From the NCBI GenBank assembly GCA_947311315.1, contig CAMZKN010000110.1:1-42831 (forward strand): 42,831 nucleotides of DNA. Reading direction: 5' to 3'. The notes beneath the pieces were generated by a model, which had not been told where the DNA came from, searched no databases, and saw nothing but the letters and a program-made list of their open reading frames with translations. This DNA comes from an uncultured Desulfobulbaceae bacterium. Its GTDB lineage: Bacteria > Desulfobacterota > Desulfobulbia > Desulfobulbales > Desulfocapsaceae. The translations under genes and the position numbers were made by a program. Positions within the stretch are counted from its first letter, which is position 1, and each line of letters begins with the position of its first letter. This document shows positions 8,210-16,826 of this stretch, piece after piece.

Positions 8210-9451
8210 CTATGGTTCCCTGACTGGAGAAAAAGGTTGATACAGAGGGTCTCCCACCAATATCATTTGCCACGAAAGGTACGGTATTGACACCAGATAT
8301 GCCTCACCAAGACTCATGTACCCATCAACAAGTTGAGAAAAAAACAGTTCAGGAACCGGAAAGCCCTGGATATACGGTTCATAAACCGGGCCGATAACTG
8401 CTGACACACCATTTTGGAGCATTTTCATACACCATACAGAACTTTTCGCATTTTTAAGTGTGCTGCATTCATTACTCGCCATATGATAGCCTATTGAGCC
8501 AGGCTGCCACTCAAAACTGTCAATATAGCGGGACAGAGAATACCATCCACAATACAGCGCTGCCTGTTTACAACAATTTTCTTTAAAAAGAGACTGCGTG
8601 TCGTCAATGACAACTTCCATCCTCTTTTCTATGTGTTGTGCTGCTTTGTGTAATGAAGCGTCATAAAACTGATATCCCGATCCGGTCTCACCTTCAGGCA
8701 AGGGCCAACGCGCATCAATATATGCCTTACCTTTTAGACCGTTTTTTTCGGCTGACAACGTGTCATCAATAATGCGATAAACAGTGGACGCATCAGGCCC
8801 ATCAAGCCGACTGACCAATAACACCTTATCTTTTGGAATTACATTAGCAACACTTTGAAATCCGAGGAAATAAGGGTTTTTAACCCAGCCACTCAGTGGA
8901 TACGGTTCGGCTTCCAACAGCGCCAATTCCGAATCAACCGAGGCTCGTTCTTTAATTCTGGTCAAAACAGATATTTTATCAGTCAGGACTTTAAGCAGTA
9001 ACTTAATCTTCTCGCTTTTCGGTTTCGGTAATTGTGACAAAACGTTTTTTCTCTTCCTGAACTGTCGCAGTTCATCTTTTTCATCCCAGTTCAACTCAGA
9101 TGGCTCGACCTTCAACGGCATTCCGTAGATGAGAACAAGTGTCGAGATACGTGGTTCAAATGATGATTTTTTCAACTTTTCAATAATTTTCTCTTTTACC
9201 CTTTCGTCATATTCCTGCCGTGAGATTGTCTCTTTTAAGGAAAGAGAGAGTTGAAGCAGATGGCTTGCAGGAATCAATCTTTTTTCCATATAATATTCTG
9301 CTAAATCAACACTTTTTGCCATTCTATTATTAACAACAACAAGTATCTCATCGGGCTCAAGGGCCAAGCTTAAGGTAGGGATAAAAAGGCAGAAAAGTAG
9401 TACAAATAAAGTAGTGTGTATCTCTTTTCCTGCAGTCAAAAATTGTTTCAC
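8210..9451 (-). CDS. TIGR03790 family exported protein
   Basis: A 413-residue protein with an N-terminal signal peptide (hydrophobic core at about 13-28, likely cleaved after SLALE). The mature part opens with EILVVVNNRMAKSVDLAEYY and contains VLIYGMPLKV near residue 110, which match my memory of TIGR03790, a family of unknown function found in several bacterial phyla. Cysteines cluster around 294-299 and 328-342. The predicted start is GTG with a weak GGGAT upstream. It is divergent from the sigma-54 activator gene at 9624, with 172 bp between them that could hold both promoters. No enzymatic motif was recognised. Family call is moderate; function is unknown. Confidence 0.7.
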   Translation of the reverse strand: MKQFLTAGKEIHTTLFVLLFCLFIPTLSLALEPDEILVVVNNRMAKSVDLAEYYMEKRLIPASHLLQLSLSLKETISRQEYDERVKEKIIEKLKKSSFEPRISTLVLIYGMPLKVEPSELNWDEKDELRQFRKRKNVLSQLPKPKSEKIKLLLKVLTDKISVLTRIKERASVDSELALLEAEPYPLSGWVKNPYFLGFQSVANVIPKDKVLLVSRLDGPDASTVYRIIDDTLSAEKNGLKGKAYIDARWPLPEGETGSGYQFYDASLHKAAQHIEKRMEVVIDDTQSLFKENCCKQAALYCGWYSLSRYIDSFEWQPGSIGYHMASNECSTLKNAKSSVWCMKMLQNGVSAVIGPVYEPYIQGFPVPELFFSQLVDGYMSLGEAYLVSIPYLSWQMILVGDPLYQPFSPVREP

Positions 9452-9623
9452 GATAAATTATCCCACATAAAGATTGTCAGACTGAGCAAAAAAGTCCAGA
9501 AAAGAGAATTTTTTCGAAAAACTGGAATTTTTTTTGGTTTTTTCTGTTCCCTATACTATACTCACACTAAGGAAGTTAGGAAACAGCTGTTCTCAATTCC
9601 CCACTTAGCTGAAGTTACCACTA

Positions 9624-11105
9624 ATGAAAAATAACTCTCCAAACAGCAAAAGATTGATCGAAAATCAGAAAAACCTTCTCGAATCGATCCCTGAAATGGT
9701 TCTGCTGGTGAAAGACTACCAATCGGTAGAATACATGAACCCCAGCGCCAGGAATTTTTTTGGAGATCTCAGGTCAGAGAAAATAAATGGCGACGAAAAG
9801 GCCCTTGCTACTACCGATGCACTTCTAAAAATTGTTAAAAACTCCATTCTTGAAAAAAGTATTGGCCAGACACTTGTAACAACACTTAATCAGGCTCATC
9901 TCGAATATACCCTTGCACCCTTTAAGGGATATAAAGGGGATAATCTTTTCTGGTTTTTTATACGCGATCTGACAGAAAATCATAATCAACTCGAAGAGCT
10001 GGCACTCTTCCACAATTCCATCGAAACAATCCTCTCCCACAAAATCAGTGAGCTTACCAAGAGCGAACGAATGCGAAAAGCTCTGGCTCAAGAGTTGAAT
10101 TCTCTCAAAGAACACCTCAAAGAACAACCTGCAGAAGGGAAGATGATTGGGTCAAGTCGCGCTCTCAGCGAACTTCGTGATATGGTTTTCCAGGTGGCCA
10201 AATCCGATGCTACAATTCTCATTACCGGAGAATCAGGTACAGGGAAAGAACTCGTTGCCAATCTCCTCAGGGAAAGCAGCAACAGAAATAATAAACCTTT
10301 TCTTAAAATAAATTGCAACGCAATCAATGATTCATTACTGGAAAGTGATCTCTTCGGCCACGAAAAAGGGAGCTTCACTGGTGCTGACACTAAAAGAAAA
10401 GGGAAATTTGAGGTAGTTGATGGAGGTACTATCTTTCTTGATGAAATTGGAGATATCACTGCCCGGATGCAGGCTGCTCTTCTCCGAGTCCTTCAAGACG
10501 GAGAAATAATTCGCGTTGGCGGAAATTTACCAGTTAAAATTGACGTCCGGGTCGTTGCTGCAACAAACAAAAATCTTGCGGAGATGGTTCAGGATGGCAG
10601 TTTTCGTCTCGACCTTTTCTATCGCCTCAATATCATCAATATATCAATCCCGCCACTGCGTGAACGAAAAGATGATATCATTGACCTGACCACTCATTTT
10701 ATTCGCAAATATCGTCAGGCCTTTAAAAAGGATATTAATTTTCTCCCGCAATCGATCCTCAATCGACTTCTTGTACATAACTGGCCAGGCAATGTACGCG
10801 AGCTCGAAAATGTCATCCAACGTGCTGTTCTAATGGCAAAAAATAACGTCATAACCGAAAATGAACTCTTTTTTGATTTGCAGCCAGGAGACAACAATCA
10901 GCCAGAACAGAAAACCTATCTGCAACAGATTGAGGGGCGAACTCTTAAGTTGATGATTGCAGATATTGAAAAAGATATCATTGTCCACTTGCTTGATAAA
11001 AATCGTGGAAATGTGGCCAAAACTATTAAACAACTCGATCTTGGAAAAACTGCTTTTTACGATAAAATGAAGCGCTATAAAATATCTCCCAAAGACCATA
11101 AATGA
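9624..11105 (+). CDS. Sigma-54 dependent transcriptional activator with PAS domain
   Basis: A 493-residue bacterial enhancer-binding protein. A PAS-like sensor occupies about 10-115 (ENQKNLLESIPEMVLLVKD), followed by a coiled-coil linker at 120-165. An AAA+ domain at about 172-400 shows Walker A GESGTGKE at 202-209, the sigma-54 contact loop as GSFTGA at 249-254, Walker B LDEIGD at 272-277, and the arginine-finger segment FRLDLFYRLN. A Fis-type helix-turn-helix closes the protein (RGNVAKTIKQLDLGKTAFYD). The loop has Ser in place of the commoner Ala of GAFTGA, a tolerated variant. There is no receiver domain, so activity is probably set by a ligand or redox signal at the PAS domain. The target regulon cannot be read from the window; no clear -24/-12 site was seen next to it. 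Confidence 0.93.
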   Translation: MKNNSPNSKRLIENQKNLLESIPEMVLLVKDYQSVEYMNPSARNFFGDLRSEKINGDEKALATTDALLKIVKNSILEKSIGQTLVTTLNQAHLEYTLAPFKGYKGDNLFWFFIRDLTENHNQLEELALFHNSIETILSHKISELTKSERMRKALAQELNSLKEHLKEQPAEGKMIGSSRALSELRDMVFQVAKSDATILITGESGTGKELVANLLRESSNRNNKPFLKINCNAINDSLLESDLFGHEKGSFTGADTKRKGKFEVVDGGTIFLDEIGDITARMQAALLRVLQDGEIIRVGGNLPVKIDVRVVAATNKNLAEMVQDGSFRLDLFYRLNIINISIPPLRERKDDIIDLTTHFIRKYRQAFKKDINFLPQSILNRLLVHNWPGNVRELENVIQRAVLMAKNNVITENELFFDLQPGDNNQPEQKTYLQQIEGRTLKLMIADIEKDIIVHLLDKNRGNVAKTIKQLDLGKTAFYDKMKRYKISPKDHK

Positions 11106-11196
11106 TCTTTTTTATCAGGCATTGTTTTTGCAAGGCAGTATAGCGAAGTGATAAGCCGTTTAATTTTCATAATTCAGACATTTTTGAGAACTCATT

Positions 11197-11748
11197 ATGG
11201 CTGTAAAACATATCAAATATAAGAATTGTTGTCCTTTCTGGTCTGCAATATCAATGAAGTGTACTGTCTGCACAGACGGTCTCTTTATACCACTGGATGA
11301 CCACAAAGAGGTTTTTTGTACGACCCCTGACTATCCTCAATGCCTCCAGTATTCACTTCAAGAGGATGTCCGATTGCAAAAGTCCAAACAAAACCCGGAA
11401 GATAGCAATCGCCGTAAATATACTCGTTTCATGACCAGGCAGGCGGTAACCCTGGTCAAGCTCAAGAAGTCAGGGAAAATCGTAACACACCATGCTACAG
11501 CTACCACCATGGATGTCAGCAAGGGTGGAATGCGACTCTTCTCCAATAAACCTCTGACAAATAACACTACATTACATTTTTCATTTGGCAATATTCTGCC
11601 GGAAATAATTCAATCCGGCATTGGCCAGGTTCAATGGTGCAGGAAAGAGACCGAACTTGACGGATATCAGGCTGGAATTTCTTTTAAGGAAGAGCTTCTG
11701 ATCGAAGCCATGGGGGTATATCTAAGCAATCAGAGCAATCCCTTATAA
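11197..11748 (+). CDS. PilZ domain protein with Cys-rich N-terminal segment
   Basis: A 183-residue protein. The C-terminal two thirds is a PilZ domain. The c-di-GMP-binding signature is visible as RRKYTR at 72-77 and DVSKGGMRL at 106-114, the expected RxxxR and (D/N)xSxxG arrangement. The first 55 residues are unusual for PilZ proteins and contain C11, C12, C22, C25, C41 and C49, including a CTVC pair, suggesting a zinc or Fe-S knuckle. GAGAA lies just upstream of the ATG. It follows the sigma-54 activator by 91 bp on the same strand and may share its transcript. It probably acts as a c-di-GMP-responsive adaptor; the partner is unknown. Confidence 0.85.
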   Translation: MAVKHIKYKNCCPFWSAISMKCTVCTDGLFIPLDDHKEVFCTTPDYPQCLQYSLQEDVRLQKSKQNPEDSNRRKYTRFMTRQAVTLVKLKKSGKIVTHHATATTMDVSKGGMRLFSNKPLTNNTTLHFSFGNILPEIIQSGIGQVQWCRKETELDGYQAGISFKEELLIEAMGVYLSNQSNPL

Positions 11749-11757
11749 ATTTTGACT

Positions 11758-13320
11758 TCAAAGTAACTCCCCCAAACTTCTTTTTGCACCAACAACCAAA
11801 AAGAGTACAGGTATTCCCATGAGTGCGGTCAAGAGGAAAAATGTCCCATAGCCAAATGATGAAACCATCGTTCCGGAATAGCCACCAATCAATTTAGGAA
11901 AAAGTGTCATAATCGAACTGAATATTGCGTATTGCATAGCGGTAAAAGAAACATTAGTCAGGCTAGACAGAAAGGCCACAAATGCGGTTGTTGCTATCCC
12001 GGCACTGAGATTATCCGCACCTATAACTACCGTTAAAAAGGGAATACTTGGGCCTATATTGGCAAGCATCATAAACAGGATATTAGTCGCAGAAGAGAGA
12101 AACGCACCCAGAAAAAGTATCTTGTTAACACCATAACGAATTGTAAGCACCCCTCCCAAAAACCCACCGACAAGAGTCATGACTAAACCAAAGGATTTCG
12201 TCACCCCTGCAATAGCCTTTTTGCTAAAGCCCATATCGAGGTAGAAAACGTTCGAGACGACTCCCAATACAATGTCGGATAATCGATAAAACCCTATGAG
12301 TAAAAGAAGGAGCACGGCTGTTCTTCCACCGTAGCGTACAAAAAAATCTTTAATAGGATCAAGATAACTCCTGCTCGCCATTTCCCGTTGCACAAGACCT
12401 GCCCGAACTGCAGTATAGCCAACGACTCCAGCAAGTGCCAGTGAAAGAAAAAATCGTAATAATTGTAGAATAAAAGAACCTATATTTCCCATATCTACAA
12501 AATTTTGCGAAAGAAGCCCCACTGTTTTTGCCAGAAGAGGCCCCGTGTAAAAAAAATTGAGTGCAAATGCAAAAGCTGCCAGGATAAAAAGTGACAAAAA
12601 CCGTAGATATTCAGTCGCCTTGTATTCATAGTTCTGTGCTTGTTTCCCCCTATCTGGCTCCCGTATAAAAAGTGTTGTTGTAACACCAGCAAGCATCACT
12701 AAAGCCATGCAAAAATACGTCATTCTCCAGGCACCATAGCTATAAGCAGCACTTTTTGTTCCAAGGTAATCTGCAATGAACAACGATCCTGCACCTGCCA
12801 CAAGCATGCCAACACGATATCCGGCAATATACATGGAGGCCAACAGAGCCTGCAACGACTCAGCGGCACTCTCAATTCGATATGCATCGATGACAATATC
12901 CTGGGTGGCCGAGGCAAATCCCAGCATAACTGCAGCAAAAGCCATATAGGTTAATTGCTGCTGGCCAAGAGATGGATCGACAGATGCCATCCAGACAATT
13001 GCACTGATTACCAATAATTGAGCAACAAGCAACCAGCTTCTTCGTCTCCCAAGAGTGCGGGTAAGTAGGGGTAAAGGCAACATATCCACAATTGGAGCCC
13101 AGATAAATTTAAAAGAATATCCGAGGGCAGCCCAACTGAAAAAAGTTACGGCGGCTCTGCTGACTCCAGCTTCACGTAACCAGACGGACAGTGTTGAAAA
13201 GATAAGTAAAATAGGTACGCCAGCAGAAAATCCGAGAAAAAGCATTGCCAACGCCTCTGGTGTCAACCATGACTTACAGATTTTTTTCCAGGATTTCTCT
13301 TCTGTATCAGCTTGCCCCAT
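11758..13320 (-). CDS. AmpG-like MFS permease
   Basis: A 520-residue inner-membrane transporter of the major facilitator superfamily with roughly twelve or more hydrophobic helices. The N-terminal pattern LFLGFSAGVPILLIFSTLSV, the loop RRSWLLVAQL and the segment ATQDIVIDAYRIE are typical of AmpG, which imports GlcNAc-anhydro-muropeptides released during cell-wall turnover, by proton symport. No ampD or beta-lactamase regulator is nearby, so the substrate is inferred from family only. It converges with the PilZ gene with a 9-bp gap and diverges from cysS. A short palindrome (GGTGATTAAATCACC, 13366-13380) lies 46 bp upstream of its ATG and could be an operator. Confidence 0.82.
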   Translation of the reverse strand: MGQADTEEKSWKKICKSWLTPEALAMLFLGFSAGVPILLIFSTLSVWLREAGVSRAAVTFFSWAALGYSFKFIWAPIVDMLPLPLLTRTLGRRRSWLLVAQLLVISAIVWMASVDPSLGQQQLTYMAFAAVMLGFASATQDIVIDAYRIESAAESLQALLASMYIAGYRVGMLVAGAGSLFIADYLGTKSAAYSYGAWRMTYFCMALVMLAGVTTTLFIREPDRGKQAQNYEYKATEYLRFLSLFILAAFAFALNFFYTGPLLAKTVGLLSQNFVDMGNIGSFILQLLRFFLSLALAGVVGYTAVRAGLVQREMASRSYLDPIKDFFVRYGGRTAVLLLLLIGFYRLSDIVLGVVSNVFYLDMGFSKKAIAGVTKSFGLVMTLVGGFLGGVLTIRYGVNKILFLGAFLSSATNILFMMLANIGPSIPFLTVVIGADNLSAGIATTAFVAFLSSLTNVSFTAMQYAIFSSIMTLFPKLIGGYSGTMVSSFGYGTFFLLTALMGIPVLFLVVGAKRSLGELL

Positions 13321-13365
13321 TGTTGTCTTTTCCTTTCAATAAGATTATGGTATTTGACAGTAAAT

Positions 13366-13380
13366 GGTGATTAAATCACC
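13366..13380. promoter_or_regulatory. Short palindrome between ampG-like gene and cysS
   Basis: GGTGATTAAATCACC is a perfect odd palindrome (7-bp arms around one A) in the 185-bp divergent intergenic region. Size and place suit a repressor or activator site for one of the two genes. No regulator is identified. Confidence 0.3.
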
Positions 13381-13505
13381 TGTGATGTACTTACTACAGG
13401 AATACAAACCCGTAAACGAACAAAGCTATGCGACACTGTTCAGTTACCATTATTTTTTATAAAAACCAGAATCCCACATTTGGGGTATAAATACTTTCAG
13501 TTACA

Positions 13506-14978
13506 ATGACTATACAATTTTACAACACTTTATCAGGAAAAAAAGAAGTTCTGCAAACACTTGAGCCTGACCACGTCAAGCTATACGTATGTGGTATCAC
13601 GTCCTACGACTATTGTCATATCGGCCACGCCAGATCGACCCTGGCTTTTGACATGATAGTCAGGTATCTCAGATACCGGAATTATAAAGTCACCTATGTC
13701 CGTAATTTTACAGATATTGATGATAAAATTATAGCTCGTGCTCAGGAACAAAATTGTCCGCCAGAAGAGTTAGCCAGTCGTTTTATAGAAGAATTCTATA
13801 CAGACATGGACAAGCTCGGCGCAGACAGGCCTGACATTGAACCCAAAGCAACCGATCATATTGGGGAAATGATAGAACTCATTGATGAACTGATAACAAA
13901 AGGAAACGCCTATCAGGCAGGCAATGATGTCTACTATGCGGTGGACAGTTTCCTTGATTACGGTAAACTTTCCAAACGCAATCTTGAAGACATGAAAGCT
14001 GGAGCTCGAATTTCTGTGAACGAACAGAAAAAAAATCCGATGGATTTCGTTTTGTGGAAAGGCTCCAAACCTGGTGAACCAACCTGGAACAGTCCCTGGG
14101 GTGCTGGACGACCAGGCTGGCATATAGAATGTTCTGCCATGAGCCGCAAATATCTCGGAGAATCATTCGATATCCATGGAGGGGGACAGGATCTGATTTT
14201 CCCTCACCATGAAAATGAAATCGCTCAAAGTGAGGGGGCAAGTGGTAAATGTTTTGCCAGCAGTTGGATTCACCATGGTTTTGTCACAATCAGCGATGTG
14301 AAGATGTCAAAATCCCTCGGCAACTTCCTCACGATCAGGGACATTCTCTCCAACTATCATCCTGAAATTTTACGGTTTTTTATTTTCTCCACCCATTATC
14401 GCAATCCTCTGGATTTTTCAGAATCCGCAATGCAAAATGCAACTATCGGACTGGAAAGACTCTATGAATGTGTTGCTGGTATAGATACAATAGACCCTGA
14501 AAACTCCAGTACTGAATCCAGCAGTACCCTTTTGCCAGCAGATATTGAAAAAATAGAATCAATGGAGACCCGTGTCCAGCAGGCAATGGATAATGACTTT
14601 AATACAGCACAGGCTCAAGGTATCTTTTTTGACAGTGCGAAGATTCTCAATCGAATTCGAAAGGCATTACCGGAAAAACCTGCGCAAAAAGATATCGATT
14701 TTCTGAAAAATGGCGCCAAAACACTTAAACTGCTTGCAGATATTATGGGGCTCCTACGCATTGACGCCCGAGAATATCTTGCTATCAGTAAAGAAAAAAT
14801 GGTTGCCGAACTTGACATCGCACCATCTGAAATTGAAGCACTCATTGAAGAACGATACCGTTGTCGAAAGGAAAAAAACTGGCCCAGAAGTGATGAAATC
14901 AGAGACCAGTTGCTTGCTGGCAACATTGTGTTAAAGGATGGGCCTGATGGTACATCGTGGTCGGTGAAAAAAAGCTAA
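13506..14978 (+). CDS. cysS: Cysteinyl-tRNA synthetase
   Basis: Charges tRNA-Cys with cysteine in the cytosol. The 490-residue class I synthetase shows YVCGITSYDYCHIGHARS near 27-44, containing the HIGH motif at 38-41 and the first zinc cysteine C29. GWHIECSAM and HHENEIAQSEG carry the further zinc ligands. KMSKSLGN near 267 is the KMSKS loop. Length is close to the usual 460-500, and the C-terminal helical DALR-type and anticodon-binding parts are present. It stands alone upstream of the Memo gene, 22 bp before that gene's preferred start, so the two are probably co-transcribed. Confidence 0.97.
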   Translation: MTIQFYNTLSGKKEVLQTLEPDHVKLYVCGITSYDYCHIGHARSTLAFDMIVRYLRYRNYKVTYVRNFTDIDDKIIARAQEQNCPPEELASRFIEEFYTDMDKLGADRPDIEPKATDHIGEMIELIDELITKGNAYQAGNDVYYAVDSFLDYGKLSKRNLEDMKAGARISVNEQKKNPMDFVLWKGSKPGEPTWNSPWGAGRPGWHIECSAMSRKYLGESFDIHGGGQDLIFPHHENEIAQSEGASGKCFASSWIHHGFVTISDVKMSKSLGNFLTIRDILSNYHPEILRFFIFSTHYRNPLDFSESAMQNATIGLERLYECVAGIDTIDPENSSTESSSTLLPADIEKIESMETRVQQAMDNDFNTAQAQGIFFDSAKILNRIRKALPEKPAQKDIDFLKNGAKTLKLLADIMGLLRIDAREYLAISKEKMVAELDIAPSEIEALIEERYRCRKEKNWPRSDEIRDQLLAGNIVLKDGPDGTSWSVKKS

Positions 14979-15000
14979 TCTTTTGCTCAGGGTGATATTT

Positions 15001-15804
15001 ATGAGGAAGCCAACGGTTGCCAATCGTTTTTATCCCGGAAACAGAGAACAGCTCACAAGAGAAATCAAAGATCTCCTACCGCCAACACAATCCAGCGAAA
15101 AAGTAAAAGCCCTGGCGGTGATGTCGCCGCACGCTGGCTATATATATTCAGGGGCTCTTGCTGCAAAGACATTTCATCAAGTTGAGATACCGGAAACTGT
15201 TGTTCTACTTGGCCCCAATCACACGGGCCAGGGAAGCCCTGTCGCGCTTTCCGCAGATACTTGGGATATGACTCTTGGTAATGTTGAAGTAAACAGTGAC
15301 TTCAATACTCTCCTTCTTCAGAATTCCCCCCTTTTCCGTATTGATGAAACGGCACACAGGTTTGAACATTCACTTGAGGTGCAAATACCCTTCCTGCAAA
15401 TGCAAAAGAAGAATCTGAAAATTGTACCTGTTATACTTTCCCATCTTTCGTATACCGATTGTAAGGAGCTGGCAAAGGCTCTGGCTTTCGCGATTAAACA
15501 GTATAAAGAGGATATATTGATCGTTGCATCCACTGACATGAGTCACTTTGAATCACGCAAGATTGCGCAACAAAAGGACAGCATGGCTGTTAGGGAAATT
15601 GAACAATTGAACCCAAAAGGACTTTTCCAAACTGTTATTGAAAACAACATTTCCATGTGTGGAATGATTCCTACGGTAATCACGATGCTAGCCGTAAAAA
15701 TACTTGGCGCCACATCATCACAACTCGTTGATTACACAGACTCAGGCTACGTTGCAGGAGAGACATCCCAGGTTGTCGGATATGCAGGAGTTATTTTGTC
15801 TTGA
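15001..15804 (+). CDS. amrB: AmmeMemoRadiSam system protein B (Memo-like)
   Basis: A 267-residue Memo-family protein, related to the class III extradiol dioxygenase fold. The conserved opening RKPTVANRFYPG and the putative metal/active-site histidine segments MSPHAGYIYSG, FEHSLEVQIPFLQ and STDMSHFE are all present. The reading frame extends upstream to a TTG at 14983. The ATG at 15001 is preferred because CAGGGTG lies just before it and the family's conserved N-terminus starts there. In many prokaryotes Memo is encoded with an AMMECR1 protein and a radical SAM protein (AmmeMemoRadiSam). Neither partner is in the window, so this is a solitary copy or the others lie elsewhere. Biochemical role is unsettled. 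Confidence 0.9.
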   Translation: MRKPTVANRFYPGNREQLTREIKDLLPPTQSSEKVKALAVMSPHAGYIYSGALAAKTFHQVEIPETVVLLGPNHTGQGSPVALSADTWDMTLGNVEVNSDFNTLLLQNSPLFRIDETAHRFEHSLEVQIPFLQMQKKNLKIVPVILSHLSYTDCKELAKALAFAIKQYKEDILIVASTDMSHFESRKIAQQKDSMAVREIEQLNPKGLFQTVIENNISMCGMIPTVITMLAVKILGATSSQLVDYTDSGYVAGETSQVVGYAGVILS

Positions 15805-15808
15805 AAAC

Positions 15809-15907
15809 GTAACTGTTCAGCAGCACCTTATGGACATGCAAGGCACTGCTGAACAGTTATAGTTCGTGCTTTTACGGTCTTTTTTGTTGTACGCTGAATA
15901 GTTACTT
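15809..15907 (+). repeat. Palindrome-plus-tail element, copy D (diverged family member)
   Basis: A palindrome (GTAACTGTTCAGCAG at 15809-15823 against CTGCTGAACAGTTAT at 15846-15860) is followed by a ~45-bp tail ending in GCTGAATAGTTACTT at 15893-15907. The architecture matches copy A at 2117-2274, though the internal bases differ. The last 15 bases recur inverted at 17655-17669. Confidence 0.65.
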
Positions 15908-15916
15908 GAAAACTAC

Positions 15917-15945
15917 TTGACAGTGGCGCCTATATTTTATATAAA
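15917..15945 (+). promoter_or_regulatory. Sigma-70 promoter of tRNA-Gln
   Basis: TTGACA at 15917-15922 and TATAAA at 15940-15945 with 17-bp spacing lie 22 bp before the tRNA. This is a near-consensus strong promoter of the kind expected for a stable RNA gene. Confidence 0.85.
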
Positions 15946-15967
15946 ATCGCCACGATTCATCATTTGC

Positions 15968-16041
15968 TGGGGAATGGTCTAATGGCAAGGCAGCGGACTC
16001 TGACTCCGCTTATCAAGGTTCGAATCCTTGTTCCCCAGCCA
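15968..16041 (+). tRNA. tRNA-Gln (anticodon CUG), CCA encoded
   Basis: The sequence folds as a tRNA. The acceptor TGGGGAA (15968-15974) pairs with TTCCCCA (16031-16037), with discriminator G at 16038 and genomic CCA at 16039-16041. The anticodon arm GCGGA-CTCTGAC-TCCGC places CTG as anticodon. The T-loop GGTTCGAATCC is canonical. The overall sequence resembles E. coli tRNA-Gln. Confidence 0.96.
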
Positions 16042-16073
16042 ATCCTTTGTAAAAATATCCCTTATTCAGATAC

Positions 16074-16247
16074 TCACTTAAAGGATGCAAGCTTTTTCTG
16101 CAACAGATCACGTTCATCTTCAAGCTCGAGAAGATCTATCATTACAGGAGGTTTGGCGGAATGGGCCGGCACTCTACGCAGAGTTTCAGCAATTTCCTCT
16201 TCCAATAAAGCCAATCGTTTTTGTATCTGTTCTCTTTCAGCAGCCAT
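16074..16247 (-). CDS. Small coiled-coil protein (57 aa), last gene of the cooC unit
   Basis: A 57-residue reading frame starting MAAEREQIQKRLALLEEEIA. It is rich in Glu, Lys, Arg and Leu with heptad-like spacing, consistent with two short amphipathic helices separated by a proline-containing turn (VPAHSAKPPVM). It starts 9 bp after the stop of the 138-aa gene on the same strand, which argues for coupled translation and against chance. No family was recognised. It is too short for many gene callers. It ends facing the tRNA-Gln gene. A function linked to CODH/ACS maturation is only guilt by association. Confidence 0.6.
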   Translation of the reverse strand: MAAEREQIQKRLALLEEEIAETLRRVPAHSAKPPVMIDLLELEDERDLLQKKLASFK

Positions 16248-16256
16248 AGTTATTTT

Positions 16257-16673
16257 TTATTTTCCCTCAAACGCTGCAAGTTGCTTACGTATCATATGAA
16301 TTTCTTTTTCCAACGCAGGTCTTCTTTTCGCCTTATAAAAATAACTACTGCCGAGTCGACCACTTCTTGAAAAAAGTACAATATCATACCTCTTATCGTC
16401 GTCTGGAAATTCCTCCACCCACAGAACCCGCTCTATATTCAACGAAAAATCATGACATATTTGTTTGGCAAATTTTTCAGGGTTCGCATAAATAGACTGT
16501 CCTTCTCCTGTCTCAGAGAAAAGACAGATATACGGCTTCAATTGCTCCACACCTCCAACAGGGTTGGAACAGTCGATTATTTTCAAATTATAAGTACCTG
16601 GAAACCACGCTATGGGAGGTCCACTATCTTTTTTCTTTCCATCCCAGCTATATCGACCATTAAAAATTGCCAT
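16257..16673 (-). CDS. Uncharacterised protein downstream of cooC (138 aa)
   Basis: Predicted soluble protein of 138 residues with no recognised family. It opens MAIFNGRYSWDGKKKD and contains PPIAWFPGTYNLKIIDC, VLWVEEFPDDDKRYDIVLF and a C-terminal charged helix (ALEKEIHMIRKQLAAFEGK). The frame continues upstream to 16694, but the purine-rich AAAAGGGAG lies within that extension, 7 bp before the ATG at 16673, so the shorter start is chosen. It follows cooC by about 150 bp on the same strand and is followed closely by a 57-aa gene. Placement suggests expression with cooC. Whether it is a maturation factor for CODH/ACS is an inference from position alone. Confidence 0.7.
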   Translation of the reverse strand: MAIFNGRYSWDGKKKDSGPPIAWFPGTYNLKIIDCSNPVGGVEQLKPYICLFSETGEGQSIYANPEKFAKQICHDFSLNIERVLWVEEFPDDDKRYDIVLFSRSGRLGSSYFYKAKRRPALEKEIHMIRKQLAAFEGK

Positions 16674-16826
16674 TGCTGTTTTCTCCCTTTTCAAGTCACA
16701 CTATAGACACAATAGAGAAGAATTCTCATTACTAAATTATTGCCATATAGTGCATGATTGTCAAGTAAAGGAAGAGAGCAAGACAAAAATCGCCTATCCC
16801 CCAAAGGGAGGGTACTCATATTTAGC

